Origin: Winogradskyella psychrotolerans
GTDB taxonomy: Bacteria > Bacteroidota > Bacteroidia > Flavobacteriales > Flavobacteriaceae
Assembly: GCF_018860545.1 (NCBI RefSeq)
Contig: NZ_JAHKPN010000010.1
Location: 24,008 to 88,007 of the forward strand
Reading direction: 5' to 3'
DNA length: 64,000 nt
Every line of letters starts with the position of its first letter. The first letter of the stretch is position 1. The notes beneath the pieces are model-generated. The model did no database searches and was not told the DNA's origin. It saw only the letters and a list, made by a program, of their open reading frames with translations. The position numbers and the translations under genes were made by a program. Below, one piece after another: positions 46,741 to 56,467 of the stretch.

Positions 46741-47982
46741 TTATTCAAATTCTTTTAAGGTCTTTGTAATAATAGACACACAATCTAATAATTGGTCTTT
46801 AGTCATTACTAAAGGTGGTGCAAAACGAATAATATTTCCGTGTGTAGGCTTGGCTAACAAACCGTTGTCTCTTAATCTTAAACAGATATTCCAAGCGGTA
46901 TCACTATCTTCAGAATCGTTGATTAAAATGGCATTTAACAACCCTTTTCCTCTTACTGAATTTACAATCGGACTCGTTTCAATAAATTTAGATAATTCTG
47001 ATCTAAATAGTTGCCCTAATACTTCTGCATTTTTTGCTAAGTCCTCCTTTCTTACCACCTCTAGAGCCGCTATAGCTACGGCAGCTGCAATTGGATTTCC
47101 TCCAAAAGTACTTCCGTGATTTCCTGGTTGAATAACATTCATAATGGCATTATCAGCTAAGACAGCAGACACAGGATATGCGCCACCACTTAATGCTTTC
47201 CCCAAGATTAAGATATCTGGTTTTACGTTTTCATGATCTACAGCGAGCATCTTACCTGTTCTTGCAATTCCGGTTTGTACTTCATCAGCAATGAATAATA
47301 CATTGTATTTTTCACACAAAGCTTTCGCTTTTGACAAATACCCTTCTGTTGGCACATAAACTCCGGCTTCACCCTGAATTGGTTCTACCAAAAAGCCAGC
47401 AACATTCTTATTATTACTAAGAGTTTGTTCTAAAGCTTCTAAATTATCATAATCTATTTTTATAAAACCATTAGTATAAGGTCCAAAGTTTTTACGTGCT
47501 ACAGGATCGTTGCTAAATGAAATAATTGTTGTTGTTCTTCCGTGAAAGTTATTTTCACATACTATGATTTCGGCTTCGTTTTCATCGATACCTTTAACCT
47601 CATAAGCCCATTTTCTACAGATTTTTAAAGCCGTTTCTACAGCTTCTGCCCCTGTATTCATTGGTAAAAGCTTATCGAAATTAAATAATTCTGAAGCATA
47701 TCGCTCATACTTCCCAAGCATATCGTTATAAAATGCTCTAGATGTTAAAGTTAACGTTTGTGCCTGAACAGTCATCGCTGCAACAATTTCAGGATGACAA
47801 TGCCCTTGATTTACCGCAGAGTATGCCGAAAGGAAATCATAATATTTCTTACCTTCTACATCCCAAACATATACACCTTCTCCTCTACTCAATACTACTG
47901 GTAGTGGATGGTAATTGTGCGCACCATATTTGTTTTCTAAATCTATCGCTTGTTGCGATGTTAATTGGTCTAAAACAGCCAT
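46741..47982 (-). CDS. rocD: Ornithine--oxo-acid transaminase
   Basis: This class III PLP aminotransferase converts ornithine and 2-oxoglutarate to glutamate semialdehyde and glutamate, linking arginine, ornithine and proline metabolism. The 413-residue length is normal. Motifs are [74 protein letters not shown] and [18 protein letters not shown], which holds the PLP lysine. It is alone on its strand with a good terminator. No arginase gene is adjacent. Confidence 0.96.
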   Translation of the reverse strand: MAVLDQLTSQQAIDLENKYGAHNYHPLPVVLSRGEGVYVWDVEGKKYYDFLSAYSAVNQGHCHPEIVAAMTVQAQTLTLTSRAFYNDMLGKYERYASELFNFDKLLPMNTGAEAVETALKICRKWAYEVKGIDENEAEIIVCENNFHGRTTTIISFSNDPVARKNFGPYTNGFIKIDYDNLEALEQTLSNNKNVAGFLVEPIQGEAGVYVPTEGYLSKAKALCEKYNVLFIADEVQTGIARTGKMLAVDHENVKPDILILGKALSGGAYPVSAVLADNAIMNVIQPGNHGSTFGGNPIAAAVAIAALEVVRKEDLAKNAEVLGQLFRSELSKFIETSPIVNSVRGKGLLNAILINDSEDSDTAWNICLRLRDNGLLAKPTHGNIIRFAPPLVMTKDQLLDCVSIITKTLKEFE

Positions 47983-48274
47983 AATAAGTTAAATTATAAA
48001 TGAATAAAATATCCATTCCTTATCTACCTTTATCCTTTCAGACGTTACTCACAGATACATTAGAGAAGATGTGATGTCCAAAAATTCAGCGTGGGAAAGA
48101 AATCATCCCTTGAAGTCCGCAAATTACAAATAATCCTTCCGATTTAAAACTTAGTAGGTCATTTTTATAAGCTAATGGAGCTTATCTTCTTGATAATAAT
48201 CACGTTTTTTTTGTTTAAAAAGAGATTTTTACTATATTACTAAAGCTATTAATTAACTAACTTCAAAAAATCAA

Positions 48275-49048
48275 TTGGTACACCTAGTAAAAAAAGGTTC
48301 TACTAAAGGTACAATTTTGTGTATTCATGGGAACTCCTCTTCCCCTGAAATATTCCAAAGCCTTTTAACCGATCAAATAATTCATCAAACTATTATCGCT
48401 GTTGAATTGTTAGGACACTCAGTAGAGCATCAAGACTGTAATATTGAGCTGTTTTCAACGAAAAATCAATGTAAGGTACTCAGCACATATATAAATACAA
48501 TTGATGACGATATTTTTTTATTAGGTAACTCTTTAGGTGGCCATCTAGCTATTGAAATAGCAAAAGATATAAAACGGCTAAAAGGTTTAATGATATTTGG
48601 TACTCCCCCCGTTACAAATCCAATTAATTTTGAGGAGGCTTTTAATGTTGTACCAGCACTTAACACCTACTTAACTGAAAACCCCACAGAAACAGACATA
48701 GAAACTGCAGCAAAAGTTGCTGTTTATAAGACCGAAGTTGCTCCGTCCGTATCTCGTTATTTTAAAATAGCAAATCCTTTAGTAAGAACTGCTTTAGCAA
48801 TAGATATCACTAAAAACAACTGGTCAAACCAAAAAGATATCTTTTTAAATCTTCAAGTTCCGAAATATATTGTGGCAGGAAATCAAGACCCAACAGTGAG
48901 CATAGATTACCTTAAAACAATTGAAGTGCTAGCTGATAATTGCGAATTACTTTTCATAAATAATTGTGGGCATTACCCAACTTTAGAACAACCTAATGCC
49001 TTTATAGAACTTTTGAAAACGGCGTCCTTAAAAGTTTTTGACTTATGA
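48275..49048 (+). CDS. Alpha/beta hydrolase coupled to a LuxR-type regulator
   Basis: The 257-residue protein has an alpha/beta-hydrolase fold. It shows the oxyanion block ILCIHGNSSSPEIF, the nucleophile elbow LLGNSLGGHLAI (Ser86), an Asp in VAGNQDPTVSIDYL and the catalytic His in NNCGHYPTLEQP. There is no signal peptide, so it is cytosolic. The start is a TTG at 48275. Its stop overlaps the start of the next gene by 4 bp (ATGA), which implies translational coupling. The substrate is unknown; hydrolysis of a small ester or amide signal sensed by the partner is speculation. Confidence 0.87.
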   Translation: MVHLVKKGSTKGTILCIHGNSSSPEIFQSLLTDQIIHQTIIAVELLGHSVEHQDCNIELFSTKNQCKVLSTYINTIDDDIFLLGNSLGGHLAIEIAKDIKRLKGLMIFGTPPVTNPINFEEAFNVVPALNTYLTENPTETDIETAAKVAVYKTEVAPSVSRYFKIANPLVRTALAIDITKNNWSNQKDIFLNLQVPKYIVAGNQDPTVSIDYLKTIEVLADNCELLFINNCGHYPTLEQPNAFIELLKTASLKVFDL

Positions 49049-49737
49049 AATTACACACAGAAAAAGAACATTTAATACATAACCAGCATTTTGCTTTCCG
49101 CTTGCGAAATTTATATTTAAATGATTATCTCAAATTTTGTCAATTAGCCGATTACATTCCTACAGCCATACATATAAATAGAAAAGACAATTTTGATATC
49201 ACTTATGCAAATCATAAACTCATAAATAGAGGCCAAGAATTAGAAAACCTTGTAGAAAAAGGAACGACTTATCTTAAAGAAATATCTTGCCCCTTATTAA
49301 TGCAAAACGCTATTAATAAAGCTAATATTTTTAAACTCATAGATGACAGGCAAGCGACATGCACTTATACACAACACCTTAAAGTCAATAATAAAATGAC
49401 TTATTTTTACACCAATAAATTGCACCTTAATGATAACCTCTATTTTAATGCATCAAACTTTTTAGATGAAATAGCTGGAATAAATAACCTAGTTTCGTCA
49501 ATATTTTCTTCATTACGAAACAATCAAACGTGTTGGCTTCAATTTCAATCGTTAACTAAACAAGAAAAAAACATTATCAAACTAATAGCACAAGGCAATA
49601 GTAACCAGATGATTGCCGATCTCAATTTCATATCATTACACACTGTAAAATCACATAGAAAGAATATTTATCGAAAATTAAACATAAATAGCGTAACCGA
49701 ATTGGTAAAGTTTAGTTTTGCCATGGATTTATTATAA
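49045..49737 (+). CDS. LuxR/GerE-type transcription regulator with PAS-like N-terminal region
   Basis: The 230-residue protein has a C-terminal GerE/LuxR helix-turn-helix at about 168-228 (LTKQEKNIIKLIAQGNSNQMIADLNFISLHTVKSHRKNIYRKLNI). The N-terminal 140 residues have a PAS-like pattern (YIPTAIHINRKDNFDITYANHKLINRGQELENLV), not a receiver domain: no phospho-acceptor Asp arrangement is seen. It is translationally coupled to the alpha/beta hydrolase by ATGA overlap. It is probably a small-molecule or redox-sensing regulator; target genes are unknown. Confidence 0.88.
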   Translation: MKLHTEKEHLIHNQHFAFRLRNLYLNDYLKFCQLADYIPTAIHINRKDNFDITYANHKLINRGQELENLVEKGTTYLKEISCPLLMQNAINKANIFKLIDDRQATCTYTQHLKVNNKMTYFYTNKLHLNDNLYFNASNFLDEIAGINNLVSSIFSSLRNNQTCWLQFQSLTKQEKNIIKLIAQGNSNQMIADLNFISLHTVKSHRKNIYRKLNINSVTELVKFSFAMDLL

Positions 49738-50006
49738 CACGGTTCTCCACTAAAAATGAAAACATAAATTCTTAAAGTCGACCAAACTAAATCTTCCAAT
49801 GCGACTAAACTTTTAACTTATTGTAATTCTTTTTCATTTTAATAATAGAGTAGTTCGGAATGACTATTTATGGCTCCATACTTTATAGATAAAAGCATTA
49901 CATAAATCTTAAAACTCTTTTTAAAGTTTATCTAAATTATAGAGTTCAAATTCAGCCGAACTATTTATAAATTACGACTATCTTTGCACCCAAATTCTTA
50001 TAAGAA

Positions 50007-51461
50007 ATGCCAAAAAGAGAACGGAATAAATTTGTAAAACGCGGACAAATCTTAGACATCTTAATTGAAGATTACGCCTTTGGCGGTAAAGGTATTGGTC
50101 GCATTAGAAATGAGCATGGTGAATTTGTAGTTTTTGTTCCTAATACATTACCTGGACAATTGGTAAAAACTCAGATTAAAAAAACCAGTAAAAAGTATGC
50201 AGAAGGGAAACTTTTTGAGGTTTTAAAACCATCTGAAGACGAAATTGATATGCCATATCAAAGTATTCCTGGCGCTCCTTATATCAACTTACCGATTGAA
50301 AAACAGCACACCTATAAAAAACAAAGTACCTTAGAGTTATTTAAACGCATTGGTAAAGTTGCTGATATCGAAGATAAATTTGATGAATTTGTAACCTCAC
50401 CAAACACCTTTCATTATAGAAATAAAATGGAATATGGCTTTTCTGCTATTGGCTATAATCACGACTTAAAAACAGATGTAGACGAATTTACACTCGGTTT
50501 TAAAAAGCGTGGCACATGGTGGTGTGGAGATGATCTTAAAAAAGATTCCGGTTTATTTGATGCGGAATTTGAAAACCGCTTAAAAGATATCAAAGCCTAT
50601 TGTGTAGACACTGGATTGGCTCCTTGGCATCCTCCAAAACGCGAAGGCTTTTTTAGATATTTTGTGGTGAGAAAATCTTTCAAAACCAATCAGTTACTAT
50701 TTAACTTAGTTACCACCTCTTACGACTTACCTCATTTTGACTTAGAAAAATTTGCTAACTATTTAGTTGAATTATTTGGAGATAGGGTCGCTGGTCTATT
50801 GCATACTATAAACGATGAAACTGGAGATAGAACTATTGCAACCACTGGCAGTATTTCATTAGTGAATGGCGACGATAAAATTGTTGAAGAACTATTGGGT
50901 TTAAATTTTGAAATTAGCATGAAAAGCTTCTTTCAAACCAATCCAAAATGTGCAGAGAAATTGTATTCTAAAGTTGTGGATTATGCTTTAGAAAATAAAG
51001 AAGCTGTAGACAACACTGTGGTTTTAGATTTATTCTGTGGTACAGGAACCATTGGTCAAATTATAGCTAACAAATCTGAAAACACTAAAATTGTTGGTGT
51101 AGATATCGTTGCAGCAGCCATTAAAGATGCTAAAGAAAATGCGAAACGAAATAAGATACAAGGCCTCAAATTCTATGCTGCAGATGTTGGTAAATTTCTT
51201 ACAGAACATCCGGAATACGCCAATAAAATCAGAACCATTATTTTAGATCCGGCAAGAGCAGGTATTGCACCAAAAACTCTTAAAAAAATAATAAACCTCA
51301 ATGCCGAACGTTTGGTTTATGTATCTTGTAATCCGGCAACTCAAGCAAGAGATACAGAACAATTGATGGAAGCAGGCTATAGTATTAAAAAGTTGAGTTT
51401 AGTCGATCAATTTCCACACACTGCACATATTGAAACTGTGGTGTTATTTGAAAAAAACTAA
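50007..51461 (+). CDS. rlmD: 23S rRNA (uracil-1939-C5)-methyltransferase
   Basis: The enzyme uses S-adenosylmethionine to methylate uracil C5 in 23S rRNA. The 484-residue protein has an N-terminal TRAM-like OB domain (QILDILIEDYAFGGKGIGRI), the family block FHYRNKMEYGFS, SAM binding at VVLDLFCGTGTIGQIIA, GVDIVAAAIKDAKENAKRN, DPARAGIAPKTL and the catalytic cysteine in RLVYVSCNPATQARD. The iron-sulfur cysteines of Escherichia coli RlmD are not evident in the N-terminal region, so assignment within the TrmA/RlmC/RlmD family is by overall pattern. A TATCTTTG -7 box lies 20 bp before the start, without a clear -33 box. Confidence 0.93.
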   Translation: MPKRERNKFVKRGQILDILIEDYAFGGKGIGRIRNEHGEFVVFVPNTLPGQLVKTQIKKTSKKYAEGKLFEVLKPSEDEIDMPYQSIPGAPYINLPIEKQHTYKKQSTLELFKRIGKVADIEDKFDEFVTSPNTFHYRNKMEYGFSAIGYNHDLKTDVDEFTLGFKKRGTWWCGDDLKKDSGLFDAEFENRLKDIKAYCVDTGLAPWHPPKREGFFRYFVVRKSFKTNQLLFNLVTTSYDLPHFDLEKFANYLVELFGDRVAGLLHTINDETGDRTIATTGSISLVNGDDKIVEELLGLNFEISMKSFFQTNPKCAEKLYSKVVDYALENKEAVDNTVVLDLFCGTGTIGQIIANKSENTKIVGVDIVAAAIKDAKENAKRNKIQGLKFYAADVGKFLTEHPEYANKIRTIILDPARAGIAPKTLKKIINLNAERLVYVSCNPATQARDTEQLMEAGYSIKKLSLVDQFPHTAHIETVVLFEKN

Positions 51462-51524
51462 AAACTAACTTAAACTTTTTAATTTTAAAGTTGTACTAAT
51501 CACTGAATACTGAAATTAATAAAT

Positions 51525-52127
51525 TTGAAACGACTACTAATTTTTATAAGTTTTATCACCTTAGCTATCATTAACTTTAACTGCGAGCGAGATGATATTT
51601 GCGCAGCAACCACGCAAACAACTCCGCGGCTAATTGTAGGCTTCTATGATGCTACTGACACAGATGAATTATTAAATGTATCTAGAATTACTGTTTACGG
51701 AGATGGTTTATTTACCGATGAAGATGGCGTTACCACAGAGCCCATTGAAGAATCTGACCTCATCATTATAGATTATGACGATGAAGACTCCTATGTTTTT
51801 AACATAAATAGTAACACCATTGCTTTACCTCTTATTGTAGGCGGTGAAGGAGAACTTTTAACAACGAGATTTGTCTTAGAAAAAGATACTGACCTTAGAT
51901 TAGATGATGATGATGATACCTCATCAAATATTGATATTATAGAGATTTCGTACAATACAGAATTTGTTTATGTTTCTAGAGCCTGTGGTTACAAAAGTAA
52001 CTTTAATAGTTTAGGTGTTGCAAGAATTACAGATGATGATCAGTGGATTACCAATATAGAAATTGAAGAAACGACCCAAGAAAGTATAGCAAATGAAAAC
52101 ACAACACATGTACGTATCTATCACTAG
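51525..52127 (+). CDS. DUF6452-family lipoprotein
   Basis: The 200-residue product starts at TTG (51525) with a lipoprotein-type signal (MKRLLIFISFITLAIINFNC, Cys20). The mature start ERDDICAATTQTTPRLIVGFYDATD resembles DUF6452, which in flavobacteria typically sits after rlmD and before DUF6048. It is strand-rich and acidic (LDDDDDTSSNID). Its 3' end overlaps the next gene by 35 bp, so the two are coupled. Function unknown; the family name is from memory. Confidence 0.83.
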   Translation: MKRLLIFISFITLAIINFNCERDDICAATTQTTPRLIVGFYDATDTDELLNVSRITVYGDGLFTDEDGVTTEPIEESDLIIIDYDDEDSYVFNINSNTIALPLIVGGEGELLTTRFVLEKDTDLRLDDDDDTSSNIDIIEISYNTEFVYVSRACGYKSNFNSLGVARITDDDQWITNIEIEETTQESIANENTTHVRIYH

Positions 52128-52851
52128 AACGGTAATATTATTGCTGTTAGTTTCTACAATGGCTTTCGCGCAAGAAAAGAAAAAAACAGTCAACGACACT
52201 TTAGTTTTTAAAGAAAAATATGGACTAAGGCTTGGAGCTGATATAAGTAAACTTGCGCGTACTTTCTTTTCTGACGACTACACTGGTTTTGAAATTATGG
52301 GCGATTATCGACTTACCAAACGCATCTATATTGCTGGTGAACTCGGAAACGAAGAACGTATTCTTGAAAATGAAGTTTTAAACAATACAACAAAAGGAAG
52401 TTATTTTAAGGCTGGAATTGATATGAATTTTTACCAAAACTGGCTAGATATGGAAAACATGATTTATGGAGGCTTGCGTATTGGAGCAAGTACTTTTAGT
52501 CAAACCCTAAATAATTACACTATTTACGATACCTATAATCAATATTGGGATGGACGCTATACCGTTGAAGAGGGTAAAGAATTTGATGGGTTGACCGCTT
52601 TATGGACAGAATTAATTATAGGATTAAAAGCCGAAATTTTTAATAATTTCTTTGCAGGATTTAATGTTCAACTTAAAGTATTAATTTCTGATAAAGAAAT
52701 TAATAATTACGAAAATCTTTATATACCTGGCTATAATAGAACGTATGACAGTAGCAGATTTGGTGGAGGTTTTGGATTTAATTTCTCGTATTTAGTTCCA
52801 ATTTTTAAGAAAGACAAAATTGTAATTCAAGAAAAAGAAGTTGAGGAATAG
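52093..52851 (+). CDS. DUF6048-family outer-membrane protein
   Basis: The 252-residue protein has an N-terminal signal (MYVSITRTVILLLLVSTMAFAQ after a five-residue lead). Strands match DUF6048: KEKYGLRLGADISKLARTFFSDDYTGFEIMGDYRLTKRIYIAGELGNEE, YFKAGIDMNFY and FGGGFGFNFSYLVPIF. It is a predicted outer-membrane beta-barrel. The ATG at 52093 and another at 52108 both lie inside the DUF6452 frame, so translation is coupled. Function unknown. Confidence 0.85.
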   Translation: MKTQHMYVSITRTVILLLLVSTMAFAQEKKKTVNDTLVFKEKYGLRLGADISKLARTFFSDDYTGFEIMGDYRLTKRIYIAGELGNEERILENEVLNNTTKGSYFKAGIDMNFYQNWLDMENMIYGGLRIGASTFSQTLNNYTIYDTYNQYWDGRYTVEEGKEFDGLTALWTELIIGLKAEIFNNFFAGFNVQLKVLISDKEINNYENLYIPGYNRTYDSSRFGGGFGFNFSYLVPIFKKDKIVIQEKEVEE

Positions 52852-52933
52852 TTGATGATTCTTAAAAAAATGATTTTTACTCCATAAACAATTCAACAAA
52901 AGTTCTTATCTTTTCTTTATCAAATTCTTTCAT

Positions 52934-53458
52934 ATGGATAAAGAAGCTATTGCTGATTTAATTGATGCTAAACATTCTGAATTAATCACTTGGTTACAAA
53001 ATCAGCCAGACGAATTTTGGACACTTGGACCTGAAAGTAAATGGACAACAGGTCAGCAAACACTTCATTTATTACAAAGTATAATTCCACTTAATAATGT
53101 ATTGAGTTTGCCCAAATTTTTACTGCGTTTTAAATATGGAAAAGCCAATAGACCAGTAAGAACATACGATGCTGTTGCAAAACGCTATCATGAACTTTTA
53201 ATTGATGCCAAAGGCACAACTTTTAAAGGCTCAAAAAATATGAAGGTTCCTAAACTATCAGACAAACAATATCTCTTAAACCGATTACAAACCGAAGAAA
53301 AGAAACTACAATACAAAACAAGACGCATTAGCGACCACAATCTAGATACCGTTGTATTACCACATCCATTAATGGGAAAAATGCCTGTTAGAGAACTAAT
53401 TATGTGGACGGCGCATCATGTGGAACATCATACTGAGATATTGAAAAAGCGTTATTAA
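52934..53458 (+). CDS. DinB-superfamily protein
   Basis: The 174-residue soluble protein has the four-helix DinB layout. Candidate metal ligands are in TTGQQTLHLLQSI (near residue 47) and IMWTAHHVEHHTEIL near the C-terminus. DinB-like proteins include thiol S-transferases and metal-dependent hydrolases; none can be chosen here. It stands alone, followed by a repeat element. Confidence 0.85.
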   Translation: MDKEAIADLIDAKHSELITWLQNQPDEFWTLGPESKWTTGQQTLHLLQSIIPLNNVLSLPKFLLRFKYGKANRPVRTYDAVAKRYHELLIDAKGTTFKGSKNMKVPKLSDKQYLLNRLQTEEKKLQYKTRRISDHNLDTVVLPHPLMGKMPVRELIMWTAHHVEHHTEILKKRY

Positions 53459-53467
53459 TTTGATTTG

Positions 53468-53503
53468 GCATTTCGATAAAGCGAAACATGAGTGAACATG
53501 AAT
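53468..53503 (+). repeat. Degenerate half-copy of the palindromic element
   Basis: GCATTTCGATAAAGCGAA followed by ATGAGTGAAC resembles the left arm of the element at 53574-53675, which reads TCATTTCGACAGAGCGAA followed by ATGAGCGAC. It lacks the matching right arm. Confidence 0.5.
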
Positions 53504-53573
53504 CCTTTTTGGTTCAGTATAGCCAAATCACAATTGAAACTAAAGAGCATTTTTTTAGAATAATTATTGATTT

Positions 53574-53675
53574 GTCATTTCGACAGAGCGAAGTATGAGC
53601 GACGAGAAATCACATAATAGAAATAATCAACTTAATGCCAAAATAATGTGATGTCTCACATGTGTTCGACATGAC
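53574..53675. repeat. Palindromic intergenic repeat (REP/MITE-like)
   Basis: The 102-bp element can fold on itself. GTCATTTCGA at 53574-53583 pairs with TCGACATGAC at 53666-53675 with one mismatch, and GAGAAATCACATAAT at 53604-53618 pairs with ATAATGTGATGTCTC at 53643-53657 with two mismatches. Its motif (TCATTTCGACxxAGCGAA...GACGAGAAATC) resembles repeats scattered in flavobacterial genomes as far as I recall. It lies between the DinB gene and purC and carries no coding frame. Confidence 0.7.
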
Positions 53676-53682
53676 TAAACAA

Positions 53683-54627
53683 TCACTTCAAATACTCCAA
53701 AACATTAGCTTCAATTCTACTTTGAATATCACTAACATCTCCTTTTACAAACGCCTCTCCTGTAATATTCTCATACAATTCAATATAACGCTCGCTTACA
53801 GATGCAATGTATTCATCACTCATAGGAGGCACGGTTTGCCCTTCTAAGCCTTGAAAATCATTAGCAATTAACCATTGTCTAACAAACTCTTTAGATAATT
53901 GCTTTTGTGCTTCTCCTTTATCTTGACGGTCTTGATAACCATCTGCATAAAAATAACGCGACGAATCTGGAGTATGAATTTCATCAATCAATACAATTTT
54001 ACCGTCTTTTGTTTTTCCAAATTCATATTTAGTATCTACTAAAATCAAACCTCTTTTTGCTGCGATTTCTATACCACGTTGAAAAAGTTTTCTGGTGTAA
54101 TCCTCTAATACTAAATAATCCTCCTCTGAAACAATTCCTTTTTTTAAAATATCTTCTCTCGAAATATCCTCATCATGATCTCCCATTTCAGCTTTTGTTG
54201 CTGGAGTAATAATTGGTTCACGAAATTTATCATTTTCTTTCATACCTTCTGGCATAGCCACTCCACAAAGCATGCGTTTACCAGCTTTATATTCTCTTGC
54301 TGCATGGCCAGACATATAACCACGAATTACCATTTCTACCTTGAAAGGTTCACACAAATGACCAACTGCTACATTAGGATCTGGAGTAGCCACCAACCAA
54401 TTAGGCACTAAATCTTCCGTTTCCTTCATCATTTTTGTAGCAATCTGATTTAAGATTTGACCTTTATATGGAATACCTTTGGGCATCACCACATCAAAAG
54501 CACTTAAACGATCGGTAGCAACCATAACCAATTGCATGTCATTAATATTATAAACGGCTCTTACTTTTCCTTTATAAAAACTCTTTTGCTTCGGAAAATT
54601 GAAATTGGTTTCAATTATGGTGTTCAT
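53683..54627 (-). CDS. purC: Phosphoribosylaminoimidazole-succinocarboxamide synthase
   Basis: SAICAR synthase joins CAIR and aspartate using ATP in purine synthesis. The 314-residue length matches the longer bacterial/yeast-type form. Motifs are [69 protein letters not shown] and [11 protein letters not shown]. It has its own promoter at 54652-54682 and is not in an operon with other pur genes. The palindromic repeat lies just beyond its 3' end. Confidence 0.97.
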   Translation of the reverse strand: MNTIIETNFNFPKQKSFYKGKVRAVYNINDMQLVMVATDRLSAFDVVMPKGIPYKGQILNQIATKMMKETEDLVPNWLVATPDPNVAVGHLCEPFKVEMVIRGYMSGHAAREYKAGKRMLCGVAMPEGMKENDKFREPIITPATKAEMGDHDEDISREDILKKGIVSEEDYLVLEDYTRKLFQRGIEIAAKRGLILVDTKYEFGKTKDGKIVLIDEIHTPDSSRYFYADGYQDRQDKGEAQKQLSKEFVRQWLIANDFQGLEGQTVPPMSDEYIASVSERYIELYENITGEAFVKGDVSDIQSRIEANVLEYLK

Positions 54628-54651
54628 CTAATCAAGATTTATTGTGAATTA

Positions 54652-54682
54652 CAAATGTAATTTCTTTACTTGGGTCAGACAA
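54652..54682 (-). promoter_or_regulatory. Promoter of purC
   Basis: On the minus strand TTG (54682-54680) is followed after 20 nt by TACATTTG (54659-54652). The leader would be about 18 nt. No purine operator was recognised. Confidence 0.65.
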
Positions 54683-54692
54683 TAAACTCAAT

Positions 54693-54726
54693 AAAAAAAG
54701 GAGAAATAAAATTTCTCCTTTTTAAT
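54693..54726 (-). terminator. Terminator of the beta-barrel gene at 54746-55261
   Basis: AAGGAGAAAT pairs with ATTTCTCCTT around AAAA (54698-54721), flanked by an A run and a T run. It lies between the barrel gene and the purC promoter. Confidence 0.8.
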
Positions 54727-54745
54727 TAATCTATATTGTTATTCA

Positions 54746-55261
54746 TTATTTGAACCTAATATTATACGTAGCTCCAATACCTACTGCTTGAATATCAATA
54801 TCATTCTCAGCAAACGTATTTTGATAATAAGCGTAAATATTCCAATCCCTATTGTGGTACCCTATTTGAGGATTTACATAAAGTCCACCCTCATTGTCAT
54901 CTACTCCTGTTAAAAAACCATAACCGAAGTCAGAACCAAAGAAAAGACCATTTGGAGTAAAATAATAACGTACAAAACCTGCTAGAGGAATAATACCAAA
55001 ATCATCAAATTCATCTTCGCCAAAATAATTGCTATACCCTGTAGCTATACCAACTCCTAAGTTAGGGTTAAATAAATATTGACCTCTTAAGTCTGCTCCT
55101 AGAGTGAAAGACGATACATCACCTGCATCGCTGACAGGTACTCCTGCTGTTATACCTGCTTTAAGCCAAGCGTTATCTGAATTGATATCTACGTCATCTT
55201 CCTGAGCAAATAATGGGTTCAATCCTAGTGTTATTCCGATAATTAAAATTACTTTTTTCAT
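54746..55261 (-). CDS. Outer-membrane beta-barrel protein
   Basis: The 171-residue protein has a signal peptide (MKKVILIIGITLGLNPLFAQ) and strands of the small barrel type: AWLKAGITAGVPVSDAG, FTLGADLRGQYLFNPNLGVGIATGYSNYF, IIPLAGFVRYYFTPNGLFFGSDFGYGFL, GLYVNPQIGYHNRDWNIYAYYQNTF and a terminal ATYNIRFK. A TAATTTTG box at 55294-55287 has no clear -33 box. It is related in type to the cluster at 27-31 kb. Function unknown. Confidence 0.86.
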   Translation of the reverse strand: MKKVILIIGITLGLNPLFAQEDDVDINSDNAWLKAGITAGVPVSDAGDVSSFTLGADLRGQYLFNPNLGVGIATGYSNYFGEDEFDDFGIIPLAGFVRYYFTPNGLFFGSDFGYGFLTGVDDNEGGLYVNPQIGYHNRDWNIYAYYQNTFAENDIDIQAVGIGATYNIRFK

Positions 55262-55392
55262 GTTATATAAGTTTTTATTACATCAGCAAAATTATATAGA
55301 TTTAACACTAAAATATTTACATGATTTCTAGTATATTTTATACAATTTTGAACCTAAACGCCCTAAAAACCTAACTTACAACACTATAAGCA

Positions 55393-56346
55393 TCACTCCC
55401 TATTTTCGATACTTTTATAAGCTGCAATCACTTTTTTGACAAGCTTATGACGGATCACATCTTTGTCATCTAAATAAATCATTCCAATACCTTCAACATT
55501 TTGCAATACTAAAAGCGCTTCTTTTAATCCTGAAATCGTTCGACGTGGTAAATCTACTTGTCCAGGATCACCTGTTAAAAGGAACTTTGCATTCTTTCCC
55601 ATTCGGGTTAAGAACATCTTCATTTGCGCATGCGTTGTATTCTGACCTTCATCTAAAATCACAAAGGCATTATCTAACGTCCGTCCACGCATAAATGCCA
55701 AAGGAGCGATTTGAATAACCCCTTTTTCTACGTAGCTATCTAATTTTTCATGAGGAATCATATCGCGCAACGCATCATATAAGGGTTGCATATATGGATC
55801 TAATTTTTCTTTTAAATCACCAGGCAAGAATCCTAAATTTTCACCAGCTTCTACTGCAGGACGTGTTAGGATAATACGCTTAACTTCTTTACGCTTTAAT
55901 GCTTGTACCGCCAATGCAACGCCTGTGTACGTTTTACCTGTTCCGGCTGGGCCAATAGCAAACACCATATCATTTTTACGCATACTTTCTACAAGTTTAC
56001 GTTGGTTAGCTGTTTGCGCTTTAATAAGTTTTCCTCCAACTCCGTGCACTAAGACTTCATCACTTGAAGCCGATGTGGAATAATCATCACTACTTTGACT
56101 TGTAAGTACGCGCTCAATAACATTTTCATCGAGCTTATTGTACTTTCCAAAATGTTTCATCAACATCGTCATTCTCCGATCAAACTCTTCGAGTAAATCT
56201 TCATCTCCGTACGCCTTTAATTTATTGCCTCTGGCTACAATTTTAAGTTTAGGAAAATACTTTTTTAAAAGTTCAATATTTGCATTTTGGGCTCCGAAGA
56301 ATTCCTTTGGAGATATTTCTTCGAGTTCTAGGATTAGTTCATTCAA
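55393..56346 (-). CDS. PhoH-like ATPase
   Basis: The 317-residue protein is a PhoH-family ATPase, probably linked to RNA metabolism. An N-terminal region resembling a KH-like part (VARGNKLKAYGDEDLLEEF) precedes the P-loop domain, with Walker A FAIGPAGTGKTYTGVAL near 131-147, ILTRPAVEAGENLGFLPGDLKEK, the Walker B block FVILDEGQNTTHAQMKMFLTR and KFLLTGDPGQVDLP. It is divergent from the SAM hydrolase gene with a 121-bp gap. Confidence 0.94.
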   Translation of the reverse strand: MNELILELEEISPKEFFGAQNANIELLKKYFPKLKIVARGNKLKAYGDEDLLEEFDRRMTMLMKHFGKYNKLDENVIERVLTSQSSDDYSTSASSDEVLVHGVGGKLIKAQTANQRKLVESMRKNDMVFAIGPAGTGKTYTGVALAVQALKRKEVKRIILTRPAVEAGENLGFLPGDLKEKLDPYMQPLYDALRDMIPHEKLDSYVEKGVIQIAPLAFMRGRTLDNAFVILDEGQNTTHAQMKMFLTRMGKNAKFLLTGDPGQVDLPRRTISGLKEALLVLQNVEGIGMIYLDDKDVIRHKLVKKVIAAYKSIENRE

Positions 56347-56467
56347 AAGCGAGGTCTATTTTATATGTTAATCTGTTTTCTTTTATTAATTTTGTAATTC
56401 ATGTGAATACACACAAATCTAATAATTTTACAACCATAATTCTTAAAAAAATATCAACAATCAATTC

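Noticed and set aside
46724..47119. 131-codon plus-strand frame opposite rocD.
   Set aside because: It lies antisense to conserved aminotransferase sequence and has no family features.
48275..49737. Acyl-homoserine-lactone quorum-sensing pair.
   Set aside because: The regulator's N-terminal part does not look like an autoinducer-binding domain and no synthase gene is present.
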